Assembly: GCF_014385095.1 (NCBI RefSeq)
Contig: NZ_JACRTC010000003.1
Span: 221,417-285,416 of the forward strand
Origin: Zongyangia hominis
Lineage (GTDB): Bacteria > Bacillota > Clostridia > Oscillospirales > Ruminococcaceae
Direction of reading: 5' to 3'
Length of the DNA stretch: 64,000 bases
The notes under the pieces are model-generated. The model was given only the letters and a program-made list of their open reading frames with translations, was not told where the DNA came from and ran no database searches. A program made the position numbers and the translations under genes. This document shows positions 8,506 through 17,822 of the stretch, piece after piece (the stretch's first letter is position 1; each line of letters starts with the position of its first letter).

Positions 8506-9474
8506 ATGTATGATGTTGTATCGTTAGGCGAGTTTATTATCGACTTTACGCCTTATGCCAATCCGGAAAACAAAATTGTTTTTGAGCAAAAGCCGGGCGG
8601 GGCGCCCTGCAACCTGGCCGCCGGCGTGGCAAAGCTGGGGAAAAAGGCCGCCTTCATCGGCAAGGTGGGTAAGGACATGTTCGGTGATGTGTGCATCGAG
8701 ACGCTGGAAAAAGCGGACATCGACACCAAGGGCGTGGTTATGACTGATGAATGTAATACCACCTTGGCCTTTGTCAAGCTCCTGCCCTCCGGCGACCGCC
8801 GCTTCTCCTTCTACCGCAATCCCGGCGCCGATATGATGCTGGGCTTTGACGAGGTGGACCTCTCCATCATCGACAACACCAAAATTTTCCACTTCGGTTC
8901 GGTGTCCATGACCCATGAGCCCTCCCGCACCGCCACCATGGAGGCGGCCAAGTATGCCAAGAGCAAGGGCAAGCTCATCTCCTACGACCCCAACCTGCGG
9001 GAATCCCTCTGGCCGGACTTAGGGATGGCCAAGGACGTCATGCTGGAAGCCATGCAGTACGCGGACATCGTCAAGATTTCCCACGAGGAGCTGGAATTCC
9101 TCACCGGTCAAACCGACCTGGACGCGGGTTCCAAAATGTTGATGGATCAGTACGGCATCAAGATGATGACCATCACCCTGGCCGCCGACGGCGCCTATGG
9201 GCGGGTGGGGGACAACACCGTCAAGCTGGGCGCCTATGACGTCAAGACCATCGACACCAACGGCGCGGGCGATTCCTTCTTCTCCGGCGTCCTCTACAAG
9301 GTGCTGGAACTGGGTAAACCGGTGGAAGAGGCCACCGCCCAGGAGCTCCACGACATCATCGACTTTGGCAACGCCACCGGTTCCATCACCACCACCGGCT
9401 ACGGCGCCATCCCCTCCATGCCCACCCTGGAAGAGGTGTACGACTGTATTAAAAATGTGCCCATCCTCAAATAA
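8506..9474 (+). CDS. PfkB-family carbohydrate kinase (fructokinase-like)
   Basis: Phosphorylates a ketose with ATP. The two PfkB signatures are present: PGGAPCNLAAGVAKLG near residue 34 and DTNGAGDSFFSG near residue 248, whose Asp is the catalytic base. With the ATG at 8506 the protein is 322 residues, typical for fructokinases. The frame stays open upstream to 8350, but that part is a basic, unlikely leader and covers the promoter; GGGAG at 8491 supports 8506. It has its own promoter and terminator, so it is a single-gene unit in the sugar locus. The true substrate could be fructose or the ketose made by the preceding isomerase. Confidence 0.88.
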   Translation: MYDVVSLGEFIIDFTPYANPENKIVFEQKPGGAPCNLAAGVAKLGKKAAFIGKVGKDMFGDVCIETLEKADIDTKGVVMTDECNTTLAFVKLLPSGDRRFSFYRNPGADMMLGFDEVDLSIIDNTKIFHFGSVSMTHEPSRTATMEAAKYAKSKGKLISYDPNLRESLWPDLGMAKDVMLEAMQYADIVKISHEELEFLTGQTDLDAGSKMLMDQYGIKMMTITLAADGAYGRVGDNTVKLGAYDVKTIDTNGAGDSFFSGVLYKVLELGKPVEEATAQELHDIIDFGNATGSITTTGYGAIPSMPTLEEVYDCIKNVPILK

Positions 9475-9488
9475 AACGCACAGATAGA

Positions 9489-9517
9489 AGCCCCCGGCAA
9501 AAAGCCGGGGGCTTTTT
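9489..9517 (+). terminator. Terminator after the PfkB kinase
   Basis: AAGCCCCCGGC / GCCGGGGGCTT with loop AAAAA and a T run. Confidence 0.92.
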
Positions 9518-9686
9518 GCCGCCAATAGATGCCTCATCAAAAAGGCTTGTCGGGCGGTTTCGACCCGTCGGATGGCTGCCCATCACCGCATCCACGAAAC
9601 CAGGTCCTGGTGCGGGAGCATCCCTTTATTTACAAATATTTTAAACATTGCGGGAAGTCGCATCGTTTTTTCCTCTACCGAATATC

Positions 9687-9715
9687 TTGACAAGGAATGG
9701 GGGATGTGTTATCAT
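9687..9715 (+). promoter_or_regulatory. Promoter of the lacI-malQ-glgP operon
   Basis: Perfect TTGACA, 17 bases, TATCAT. Predicted start near 9722, just before the palindromic operator. Confidence 0.85.
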
Positions 9716-9733
9716 AACCGCAAATGTTGGAAC

Positions 9734-9747
9734 CGTTACCGGTAACG
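9734..9747. promoter_or_regulatory. LacI-type palindromic operator
   Basis: Perfect 14-base palindrome CGTTACCGGTAACG with a central C-G, the form bound by LacI/GalR dimers. It lies about 12 bases downstream of the predicted start, so bound repressor would block the operon: probable autoregulation. A partly similar GGAAACGATCC follows at 9753. Confidence 0.75.
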
Positions 9748-9820
9748 ATACTGGAAACGATCCCACCTGTATGAGCATCAGGATGCAGGTCCATACTCCG
9801 ACAAGAAGGGAGGGAGCGCC

Positions 9821-10864
9821 GTGGCCAACATGAACATCCGGGACATCGCGAAGCTGTGCGGCGTGGGGGTCAGCACCGTGTCCCGGGTCCTCAACGACCA
9901 CCCCGATGTCAACGAGGAGACCAAGCAAAAGGTCCTGCGGGTGATGCGGGAACACAACTATGTCCCCAACAACAGCGCCCGCAATCTCAAGCGCATCAAG
10001 AGCCGGACCATCGGGGTGGTGGTCAAGGGCATCACCAACCCCTTTTTCTCCCCCATGATCAAGGTTATCGAGGGGGAGCTGACCAGACGGGGCTACGCCA
10101 TGTTCCTTTCCCAGGCCGACGACTACGAGGACGAAATCCGCAAGGCGGCGGAATTGCAGATGGAGCGGCGGCTGGAGGGCATCATCTTCCTAGGCGGCAT
10201 TTTCCACTATGAAAAGGAGCGGCTCTCCCTGCTGGAGGTGCCCTTTGTCTTCGCCACCATCCAGGTGTCCAGCGACATGGAGGGCAACGCTTACTCCACC
10301 ATCTCCATCGACGACACTTATGAAGCCGCCCGAGCCACCCGGTATCTTTTGGAGCTGGGACACCGCCGCATCGGCGTGCTGGCCGGGGCCTTCGAGGAAC
10401 AGAGCATCAACCGCCTGCGGCTGGAGGGCTATCTCCAGGCACTGGGGGAATACGGCATCCACTACGACGAGCGTCTGCACAAAAACTGCAACTTTACCTA
10501 TAAAGGCGGCTATGAGGCAGCGGGGAGCCTTCTGAGGGAAACCGACGTCACCGCCATCTTCGCCATCTCCGACGTCATGGCCATCGGCGCTATGAAGGCG
10601 GCGCTGGAAATGGGGAAGAAGATTCCCGAGGAGGTGGCCATCCTGGGCTTTGACGGCCTGGATATCACCGCCTACACCCATCCGGGCATCTCCACCGTCC
10701 GTCAGCCCAGCGAGCAGATGGCGCTGGAAGCGGTGACCACGGTCCTCGACATCATCGAGCAGAAAAGCGGACACCGCCACAGCGTCTATCCCTGTCAGAT
10801 CATCGAGCGGGGGTCCACCCACCCGGCCAGACAGGGGGAAGGCCCGGAAAGGGGAAAGCCTTGA
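9821..10864 (+). CDS. LacI/GalR-family transcriptional regulator
   Basis: 347 residues. The N-terminal helix-turn-helix MNIRDIAKLCGVGVSTVSRV and hinge YVPNNSARNLK are followed by a periplasmic-binding-protein-like ligand domain with VAILGFDGLDIT and ISTVRQP. It most likely senses maltodextrin or a derived sugar because malQ and glgP follow at once. GTG 9821 is chosen because GGGAGGG lies 6 bases upstream; ATG 9830 is an alternative. It ends 20 bases before malQ starts. Its own promoter carries a matching palindromic operator. Confidence 0.92.
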   Translation: MANMNIRDIAKLCGVGVSTVSRVLNDHPDVNEETKQKVLRVMREHNYVPNNSARNLKRIKSRTIGVVVKGITNPFFSPMIKVIEGELTRRGYAMFLSQADDYEDEIRKAAELQMERRLEGIIFLGGIFHYEKERLSLLEVPFVFATIQVSSDMEGNAYSTISIDDTYEAARATRYLLELGHRRIGVLAGAFEEQSINRLRLEGYLQALGEYGIHYDERLHKNCNFTYKGGYEAAGSLLRETDVTAIFAISDVMAIGAMKAALEMGKKIPEEVAILGFDGLDITAYTHPGISTVRQPSEQMALEAVTTVLDIIEQKSGHRHSVYPCQIIERGSTHPARQGEGPERGKP

Positions 10865-10884
10865 TAGAAAGGAAGGAGTACGTG

Positions 10885-12408
10885 ATGACAGTGAAAGTGA
10901 AGGTCAAACCCGCCGGACCCATCCGTGACAAGGAGCGGCGGGCGGGGATCTTATTGCATATCACCTCCCTGCCCAGCAATCACGGCATCGGGACGCTGGG
11001 GAAGGAGGCCTACCGGTTCGTCGACTTCTTAAAACGAAGCGGCATCGCCTGCTGGCAGCTCCTGCCCCTGGGTCCCACCGGCTTTGGGGATTCCCCCTAC
11101 CAGTCCTTCTCCACCTTTGCGGGGAACCCCTACCTGATCGATTTGGATCTGCTTGTGGAGGAGGGGCTCTTGCGGGAAGAGGACATCGACGACAGCCTCC
11201 TGGTCGGCGACCCCCGCTTCGTGGACTTTAAGGCCCAGTTCGACCACCGCTTTGCCCTATTGCGCCGGGCTTACGAGCGGGGGAGGGAAGCGTATGCCGG
11301 AGAGGTGGCCGCTTTCCAAAAAGAAAACAGCCGCTGGCTCGACGACTACGCCCTCTTTATGGCGGGGAAGAAGAAGTTTCATAACGCCCCTTGGCAGATG
11401 TGGGAACAGGGCGTCAAGCTGCGGGAGCCCGCGTCCTTGGAGGCCTTCCGTCAGGAAATGAAAGATGAGACGGATTTTGTCGTATTTACCCAATATTTAT
11501 TTTACAAACAGTATAAAGACTTAAAAATATACGCAAATCGACAAGGAATTTTCCTCATTGGCGACATCCCCATCTATGTGGCCCAGGACAGTGCCGACGT
11601 CTGGAGCCATCCCGAGCTTTTCCTCCTGGACGAGCAACGTAATCCCATCCTCTGCGCCGGGGTGCCCCCCGACCTCTTCAGCGCCGACGGCCAACTCTGG
11701 GGCAACCCTCTCTACCGCTGGAAGGTACACAAGGAAAGCGGGTACCGCTGGTGGATGGAGCGGATCCGGGCGGTGTTTGAGCGGTGCGACATTGTGCGTA
11801 TCGACCACTTCCGGGCGTTTCACGACTATTGGGCGGTGCCCTACGGCAACAAGACCGCCCGGTGCGGCCGGTGGATGCGGGGCCCGGGCATCGGGTTCTT
11901 TGAAGCGCTGCGCCGGACGCTGGGGGAGAAGCCTATCATCGCCGAGGATTTGGGCGCGCTCTCCGCGGGCGTGGGAGAGCTGCTCGCGGCGTCGGGATTT
12001 CCGGGCATGAAGGTCTTGCAGTTCGCGTTTTCCCCCGAGGAGCGCAGCGCCTACCTGCCCCACCATCACAAGAAAAACGCGGTGGTCTACACCGGCACCC
12101 ATGACAACGAGACCCTCTGCGGCTTTTTCATTCACGCCCCTGACAAGGTGAAGGCCTTTGCAGGCGCGTACCTGGGCTGTGAACCCCAGGTGGAGGTTCT
12201 CACGTGGGAAACGGTCCGCGCCTGCTTTGCAAGCGTTGCCGATCTGGCGGTTATCCAGCTCCAGGACGTCCTGCTGCTGGGGGACTGGGCGCGGATGAAC
12301 GAGCCGTCCACGGTGGGGAAAAACTGGCAGTGGCGGATGAACAAAGGCATACTGACAGACGAGCTTTCGGAACACCTCCGGGCGCTCTGTAAAATATATG
12401 AACGATAA
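10885..12408 (+). CDS. malQ: 4-alpha-glucanotransferase (amylomaltase)
   Basis: Glycoside hydrolase family 77 enzyme that transfers maltodextrin segments between chains in the cytoplasm, making substrates for glycogen phosphorylase. 507 residues, normal length. The N-terminal signature ITSLPSNHGIGTLG is followed by the nucleophile motif VRIDHFRAF, the acid/base motif IIAEDLG and the transition-state aspartate in YTGTHDNET. I use ATG 10885, with GGAAGGAG 6 bases upstream, instead of the in-frame TTG at 10861. Probably co-transcribed with lacI and glgP. Confidence 0.96.
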   Translation: MTVKVKVKPAGPIRDKERRAGILLHITSLPSNHGIGTLGKEAYRFVDFLKRSGIACWQLLPLGPTGFGDSPYQSFSTFAGNPYLIDLDLLVEEGLLREEDIDDSLLVGDPRFVDFKAQFDHRFALLRRAYERGREAYAGEVAAFQKENSRWLDDYALFMAGKKKFHNAPWQMWEQGVKLREPASLEAFRQEMKDETDFVVFTQYLFYKQYKDLKIYANRQGIFLIGDIPIYVAQDSADVWSHPELFLLDEQRNPILCAGVPPDLFSADGQLWGNPLYRWKVHKESGYRWWMERIRAVFERCDIVRIDHFRAFHDYWAVPYGNKTARCGRWMRGPGIGFFEALRRTLGEKPIIAEDLGALSAGVGELLAASGFPGMKVLQFAFSPEERSAYLPHHHKKNAVVYTGTHDNETLCGFFIHAPDKVKAFAGAYLGCEPQVEVLTWETVRACFASVADLAVIQLQDVLLLGDWARMNEPSTVGKNWQWRMNKGILTDELSEHLRALCKIYER

Positions 12409-12502
12409 AAGAGGGCGTTTTGCGCCCGCCGCGGCAGACGGCACCGGCGAGAGTGTGCGGCGGAGAAAAGAGACCCCTGGTCGCCGGAGAAAGTGGGAAA
12501 AT

Positions 12503-14866
12503 ATGCTTGACACCAAACGCATCGCAGCGGATGTAAAACGCGATATAGAGCTCTGGCGGGTCCAGGGCGAGGACATCAGTGGAGAACTGCTCAATTTCCT
12601 ATTGTCCAAGGCCATTATGCGGGAGCTTATCCCGCTGCATGAGGCCACCGTGGAAAAACAGCGGAAGGTCAAAAATGCCTATTACTTCTCGGCGGAGTAT
12701 CTCATGGGCCGGATGATTCAGAATAACCTGATGAATTTGGGCCTCCATGACGAGCTCAAGGAAGAGATGAAGGCAGTGGGGATCAATTTGGATCAGCTGG
12801 AGGAAGTGGAGGACGCGGGCCTTGGCAACGGCGGCCTGGGACGGCTGGCGGCCTGCTTTTTAGACTCGGGCGCCACGCTGGGCCTGCCCCTCAACGGCTA
12901 CGGCCTGCGGTACCGCTACGGATTGTTCCGCCAGCAGTTTGAGGACGGCTTCCAGAAGGAGCTGGCCGACAACTGGCTCAAGCATCCCGATCCGTGGAGC
13001 ATCCGCCGGGACGACCGGACCTGCACCGTGGAGCTGGAGGGCAAGCGGGTATTGGCCGTCCCCTACGACATGCCGGTCATCGGCTACCACAACGACACCA
13101 TCAACAGCCTGCGCCTGTGGCAGTGCGAGGCCATCGAGGACTTTAACTTCGAGAAATTCAATAACTACGAGTACGACGAGGCGGTGGCGGAGAAAAACTA
13201 CGCCGAGAATATCACCCGGGTCCTCTACCCCAACGACAGCACCGACGAGGGGAGAAGCTTAAGAATCAAGCAGGAGTACTTCCTTTCCAGCGCGTCGCTG
13301 CAGGACATCATCCGCACCCACAAGGAAAACGGCCGGACCATGGCGTCCTTCCCCACCTATAACGCCATCCAGCTCAACGACACCCATCCGGTCTTCTCCA
13401 TCCCGGAACTCACCCGGATTCTTATCGACGAGGAGGGCGTCTCCTTCCAAAACGCCCTGGACATCGTGCGTAAGACCTTCGGCTACACCAACCACACCAT
13501 CATGGCTGAGGCGCTGGAAAAATGGGACGCGAAGCTGGTAAAGGAAATCGTCCCCCGCGTCTATGAGATCATCGAGCGCATTGATCAGCAGCTGCGCAAG
13601 GACCTGGCCGCCGCGGGCCGCGGGGAAGAAAAAATCGAGGAGATGGCTATTCTTCGGGACAAAAAAGTCTATATGGCCCATTTGGCCATTTATCTCTCCC
13701 ACTCTGTCAACGGGGTGGCCAAGATTCACACCGAAATTCTCAAAAAGCGGGAGCTTTCCGACTGGTACGCCCTCTATCCCGAGCGCTTCCAGAATAAGAC
13801 CAACGGCATCACCCAGAGAAGATGGCTGCGGCTTTGTAACCCCCATCTGTCCGATTATATCACCAAACTCTTGGGGGACGAGGGCTGGGTCACCGACCTC
13901 GACCGCCTGACCGAACTCAAGCAGGACGCGGCAGACCCGGCGGTGCTGGCGGCCTTCCGGGACATCAAGCGCATCAACAAGCAGCGCCTGTGCGACATGA
14001 TCTGGGAGAAGGAAGGCGTCAAGCTCTCCCCCGACTTTCTGTTTGACATCCAGGTCAAGCGCCTGCACGAATATAAGCGGCAGTTCCTTAACGCCCTGGC
14101 TATCCTGGACATCTATTTCTGTCTCAAGGACGGCGCCATCACCGGCTTTACCCCCACCGTCTATTTCTTCGGCGCCAAGGCCGCGCCGGGCTATGACCGG
14201 GCCAAAGCCATCATTAAGTTCATTAACGAAGTGGCAAAGCGCATCAATAACGACCCGGAGATGAAGGACCTGCTCAAAGTGGTCTTCGTCACCAATTACG
14301 ACGTCTCCTACGGCGAGCGCCTCTTCCCGGCGGCGGACGTCTCCGAGCAGATTTCCACCGCAGGCACCGAGGCGTCGGGCACCGGCAACATGAAGTTCAT
14401 GTTAAACGGCGCGGTGACTTTAGGCACCTACGACGGGGCCAATGTGGAGATCGTGGAGGCCGCGGGGATGGAGAACAACTACATCTTCGGCGCCCGGGTG
14501 GAGGAGCTGGAAGCCCTCGACCACTACGACCCGGTGGCGCTCTACGAGGGCAACGTGCGCATCAAGCGGGTGGTGGACACCCTCATCGACGGCACCTTTG
14601 ACGACGGGGACACCGGCATGTTCCAGGAGCTCTACGACAGCCTCCTCAAAGGCGCGTCCTGGCACGACCCGGACCAGTATAAGCTGCTCTACGACCTGCC
14701 CTCCTATGTGGCGGCCAAGCTGAAGGTCAACCGGGACTACGCCGATCGGGAGAAATTCTCCTTCAAATGCTGGATGAACATGGCTTCCGCCGGACGCTTC
14801 AGCAGCGACCGCACCATCCGGGAGTACGCCAAGGACATCTGGGACATCGCCCCTGTGGAGGAGTAA
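12503..14866 (+). CDS. glgP: Glycogen/maltodextrin phosphorylase
   Basis: Phosphorolyses alpha-1,4-glucan to glucose 1-phosphate with pyridoxal phosphate. 787 residues, close to the family norm. The active-site lysine motif EASGTGNMKFMLNGAVTLG is present near residue 630, along with NGGLGRLAACFLDS and QLNDTHP. The frame is open from 12398, giving 35 more basic residues that overlap the end of malQ. ATG 12503 matches where the family begins and has GGAGA 12 bases upstream, so I prefer it; the longer start is not excluded. Third gene of the lacI-malQ-glgP operon. Confidence 0.95.
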   Translation: MLDTKRIAADVKRDIELWRVQGEDISGELLNFLLSKAIMRELIPLHEATVEKQRKVKNAYYFSAEYLMGRMIQNNLMNLGLHDELKEEMKAVGINLDQLEEVEDAGLGNGGLGRLAACFLDSGATLGLPLNGYGLRYRYGLFRQQFEDGFQKELADNWLKHPDPWSIRRDDRTCTVELEGKRVLAVPYDMPVIGYHNDTINSLRLWQCEAIEDFNFEKFNNYEYDEAVAEKNYAENITRVLYPNDSTDEGRSLRIKQEYFLSSASLQDIIRTHKENGRTMASFPTYNAIQLNDTHPVFSIPELTRILIDEEGVSFQNALDIVRKTFGYTNHTIMAEALEKWDAKLVKEIVPRVYEIIERIDQQLRKDLAAAGRGEEKIEEMAILRDKKVYMAHLAIYLSHSVNGVAKIHTEILKKRELSDWYALYPERFQNKTNGITQRRWLRLCNPHLSDYITKLLGDEGWVTDLDRLTELKQDAADPAVLAAFRDIKRINKQRLCDMIWEKEGVKLSPDFLFDIQVKRLHEYKRQFLNALAILDIYFCLKDGAITGFTPTVYFFGAKAAPGYDRAKAIIKFINEVAKRINNDPEMKDLLKVVFVTNYDVSYGERLFPAADVSEQISTAGTEASGTGNMKFMLNGAVTLGTYDGANVEIVEAAGMENNYIFGARVEELEALDHYDPVALYEGNVRIKRVVDTLIDGTFDDGDTGMFQELYDSLLKGASWHDPDQYKLLYDLPSYVAAKLKVNRDYADREKFSFKCWMNMASAGRFSSDRTIREYAKDIWDIAPVEE

Positions 14867-14893
14867 GAGGGACGAAACCATCCAATTTGGAAC

Positions 14894-14926
14894 AAGGGAA
14901 AAGGCAATTGCCTTTTCCCTTTTTTG
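14894..14926 (+). terminator. Terminator of the malQ-glgP operon
   Basis: AAGGGAAAAGGCAA / TTGCCTTTTCCCTT followed by TTTT; ends the operon 28 bases after glgP. Confidence 0.9.
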
Positions 14927-14998
14927 TTGTGGATGGAATTAAAAATATGGACAGGATAAAAGAAAAGGGGAAAGAGAGCGGGCACTCGGGTAAACTCC

Positions 14999-15047
14999 TT
15001 GCTTTTAGGGGAGTGGCTGTGGTATCCTTAATAAATTAGGAGCCACT
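14999..15047 (+). promoter_or_regulatory. Candidate promoter and palindrome before the LRR gene
   Basis: TTGCTT, 18 bases, TATCCT (15023-15028). It is enclosed by an inverted repeat, AGTGGCT (15012-15018) with AGCCACT (15041-15047), plus an inner CCTTAAT/ATTAGG, which looks like an operator. No other feature was seen in 14927-15181. Confidence 0.4.
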
Positions 15048-15181
15048 TGGTTTGAGAAACAAAGAGAAATAGAAGTGGTGAAAGCGCGGCTCGGATGCCG
15101 GATACGCCGGGCCAAAGCGGCGGACGGATTAGAGCAAAGAGAGAAGAAGAGCACGGAAGTAAAGAGAGAGGGAAAGACGCC

Positions 15182-16315
15182 ATGGAGGGAAAAGAGAAGT
15201 GGTGGGTGAGACTAGCAGCGTGGGGGAAGGGACATCCGGGGTGGACATGGATGATCGTCTGCGCTGTGGTGGCGGTGCTCATCAGCGCCGTCTACCTGCT
15301 TGTGGGAGGGCACGGTGTATCTCCTAAGAATCAGGCCGACCCGCAATATGTGGAGGAGGGCGGCCAGGTACAGTTTGGGGACGAAAAATTTGAGGCGGCG
15401 GTCCGCCGTTATCTCAAGCGCCCGTCAGGGGACATCTATGCCCTGGAACTGATGGATCTCAATGCCCTCGTTCTCACCGGGGACGCCGCGCTGGAGGACG
15501 TTTCCGATCTTAGGTATTTCGTAAGTCTCGAAAAGCTGACCATCACCGGCACCGGTGTGCGGGACATCAGCGTCCTCCAAAACCTGCCGGTACTTAGGGA
15601 AGTAAACCTGTCCGGAAACGCCATCGCTTCGTTGGAGGGCTTACAAGGACATAAGAATTTGACAAGCCTTCAGCTACAAAAGAACCGCATTACCGATATG
15701 ACGCCCCTTTTTTCCTTGGAGCGGCTGGAATTTTTGGACCTCGCACTCAATAACATCAGCGCCGTCGGCGACGGTGTCCGTCGCTTGGCGCGACTTCGGG
15801 AGTGCAACATCTCGGGCAACCGGCTTTCTTCCATCGACAGCTTTTCCGGCATGGGGAACCTTCGGATTCTCCGCGCGGCCAACAACAAAATTACCGCCGT
15901 GGCGCCGCTTGTGGGGATGGCGTCCCTGGAAAAGCTCAACCTGGAAGGTAACGCCATCTCTGCGATGGCGAGTCTTGGCGAGACGCCAAGGCTGGAAGAA
16001 GTCTACCTCTCCCACAACCTGTTGACGGATTTGGCCTTTGCGCCGGCGTGCCGGAGTCTTCGCGTCCTGGACATCAGCGATAACGACGTGGCGGACCTGG
16101 ACCCGCTTTCCGGTTGTGGGGCGCTGGAGGCGCTCCATCTGGAGGGAACCCGGGCGCAGGACCTGACCCCGCTGCACGGACTCGAGCACTTTAGCGCCAA
16201 CTATCTGGACCCCGAGTTTGACCGGACCAAAATCGACTTTCTCGTCTCCCATTTCAGTACGGGGGATTTCTTGACAAAAAAGTACATCATCGCTCAAAAG
16301 CACGACTTACTGTGA
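15182..16315 (+). CDS. Membrane-anchored leucine-rich-repeat protein
   Basis: 377 residues from ATG 15182. A short basic N terminus is followed by one membrane segment (MIVCAVVAVLISAVYLLVGG, about residues 20-40), then roughly ten 22-residue SDS22/internalin-type repeats of the pattern LxxLxLxxNxIxxIxxL, for example LREVNLSGNAIASLEGLQG. LRR arrays bind other proteins; the topology puts them outside the cell. The start was chosen for GAGAGGG upstream; a longer frame to 15095 would add a charged leader before the membrane segment. The next gene is a polysaccharide-polymerase-like protein 43 bases downstream, so both may act in envelope or capsule assembly. The role is unknown. Confidence 0.8.
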   Translation: MEGKEKWWVRLAAWGKGHPGWTWMIVCAVVAVLISAVYLLVGGHGVSPKNQADPQYVEEGGQVQFGDEKFEAAVRRYLKRPSGDIYALELMDLNALVLTGDAALEDVSDLRYFVSLEKLTITGTGVRDISVLQNLPVLREVNLSGNAIASLEGLQGHKNLTSLQLQKNRITDMTPLFSLERLEFLDLALNNISAVGDGVRRLARLRECNISGNRLSSIDSFSGMGNLRILRAANNKITAVAPLVGMASLEKLNLEGNAISAMASLGETPRLEEVYLSHNLLTDLAFAPACRSLRVLDISDNDVADLDPLSGCGALEALHLEGTRAQDLTPLHGLEHFSANYLDPEFDRTKIDFLVSHFSTGDFLTKKYIIAQKHDLL

Positions 16316-16358
16316 TGAAAACGGCGTTTTCTACTGCTGACGAGAGGTGATGAAATTC

Positions 16359-17750
16359 ATGACGCTGCTCTATCTTCTGCTGATGGTTTTGGGGCTCATG
16401 GTGTCGCTCTATCTTTTCCACCGCGCCGCCGGGACCTTGAACATCGGAAAAATCAATGTGGTCTCTTTGACCTACTTTTTGTTTTTGATTCAGACCTATC
16501 TGGGTATCAGCCTGATTATGCTGGGTTTTGACAAGCATTACACCCTCAAATACCTGACCCAGGGGGACGGGGTGCTTCCAACCGTCTTCTATGTGACCAT
16601 CGCCGCCATGATCTTGCTGCCGCTGGTGATTTTAGGTGTCTTCAACATCGCCAAAGTGAAAGCGGGGCCCGCCTACGACGCCTATCTTCAAGCGCCGGTG
16701 CGCAAAGAAAAGGATGAGGTCATCTTCTGGCTGGTGATAGCGGGCGGCGGCGTCTGCCTCCTACTATTGGCGGTGTACCTTTTAAAAATCGGCTATTTGC
16801 CGCTTCTCAAGATGATCGCCGCGCCGGCGGACTTCAATTTTGCGCTGGAACGCACCCGCATCAATTCCATCATTGTCATCAACCAGTATGTGCGAAATCT
16901 CCTGATCTTGCAGTTTATCCCCCTCGTTTCCTATATCACCTTTGCCTTTTCTCTCTCCACCCGGAAAATGAAATGGCATGTGCTGACCGTTGTTTTCTTT
17001 GCCGCCGCCCTCGTGACAAAGACCAATAATTTCTCCAAGAGCCCCGTCATCTTCCATCTGTTTATCTATCTACTCATCTTCATCTATATCCGGGGCGGGC
17101 TCAAACGGTGGGTGCAAGGCGTCTTCTGGGCGGCCATGGCGGGGCTCACCATGCTCTTTTACACGGTTTTGGGTGCGGGGGGAATGCCCAACGGCTGGCT
17201 GGATATCTATAACGGACCGCTGGGACGCATCATCTTCACCCAGGTGGGCACCCTCAGCTACAGTTTCGATATGTTCCCGGCCATCTATCCCTACCTGGGC
17301 GGGCGCAGCTTTACCCCGACCCTTTTGCGCTTGGTAGGGGCGGACCCGGCCAGGCATCTGCGCTCGGCCAAGGTCATCATGGACTTTTACGGCTCCGAAA
17401 GGGTTTACGACGGGACGGCCGGTGTCATGAACTCCTGCTTTCTGGGGGAGGCTTACGCAAATTTCGGATTTTGGGGTATCCTGTTCTCCATTTTTTGGGT
17501 GGGGCTCATGCTCGCGGTGTTCTTCCTACTCATGCTCAAGCTCCCCAAGACCCCGGTGACGGTGGTTCTCTCCGCCGTCATGGCCTGCAAGCTGGCGCTC
17601 ATGAGTCAGACCGGGTTTACGGATTTTGTGTACAGCGCCGACGTCATGGTGACCACGGTGGGGCTCCTCATCCTGAACGTTGCGCCCCAAATTTGGGATT
17701 GGCTGTTAAAGCGCTTGCACACAAAACCCCGCAAGCAGTCCGCGCCTTAA
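16359..17750 (+). CDS. Polytopic membrane protein, O-antigen/polysaccharide polymerase-like
   Basis: 463 residues with about 11-12 hydrophobic segments and a large extracytoplasmic loop in the second half (about residues 280-370). That layout and the loop sequence (GPLGRIIFTQVGTLSYSF) resemble oligosaccharide repeat-unit polymerases of the Wzy/EpsG type. ATG 16359 is preferred because GAGGTGAT, complementary to the 16S rRNA end, lies 7 bases upstream. No glycosyltransferases or flippase flank it, which is unusual for a Wzy gene, so the assignment rests on topology and is uncertain. Likely co-transcribed with the LRR protein. Confidence 0.6.
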   Translation: MTLLYLLLMVLGLMVSLYLFHRAAGTLNIGKINVVSLTYFLFLIQTYLGISLIMLGFDKHYTLKYLTQGDGVLPTVFYVTIAAMILLPLVILGVFNIAKVKAGPAYDAYLQAPVRKEKDEVIFWLVIAGGGVCLLLLAVYLLKIGYLPLLKMIAAPADFNFALERTRINSIIVINQYVRNLLILQFIPLVSYITFAFSLSTRKMKWHVLTVVFFAAALVTKTNNFSKSPVIFHLFIYLLIFIYIRGGLKRWVQGVFWAAMAGLTMLFYTVLGAGGMPNGWLDIYNGPLGRIIFTQVGTLSYSFDMFPAIYPYLGGRSFTPTLLRLVGADPARHLRSAKVIMDFYGSERVYDGTAGVMNSCFLGEAYANFGFWGILFSIFWVGLMLAVFFLLMLKLPKTPVTVVLSAVMACKLALMSQTGFTDFVYSADVMVTTVGLLILNVAPQIWDWLLKRLHTKPRKQSAP

Positions 17751-17774
17751 AAGTTTCTGACGCTTTTTGTATAC

Positions 17775-17816
17775 CCAAAAATCCCCCTGCCGCAACAGCG
17801 GCAGGGGGATTTTTGA
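17775..17816. terminator. Bidirectional terminator
   Basis: AAAAATCCCCCTGCCGC / GCGGCAGGGGGATTTTT with loop AACA; serves the polymerase gene and the converging ROK repressor. Confidence 0.92.
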
Positions 17817-17822
17817 TGAAAA

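Noticed and set aside
12398..12502. Extended N terminus of glycogen phosphorylase
   Set aside because: The 35 extra residues are Arg/Gly/Ala-rich, overlap malQ and lack similarity to the family start; left as a minor alternative.
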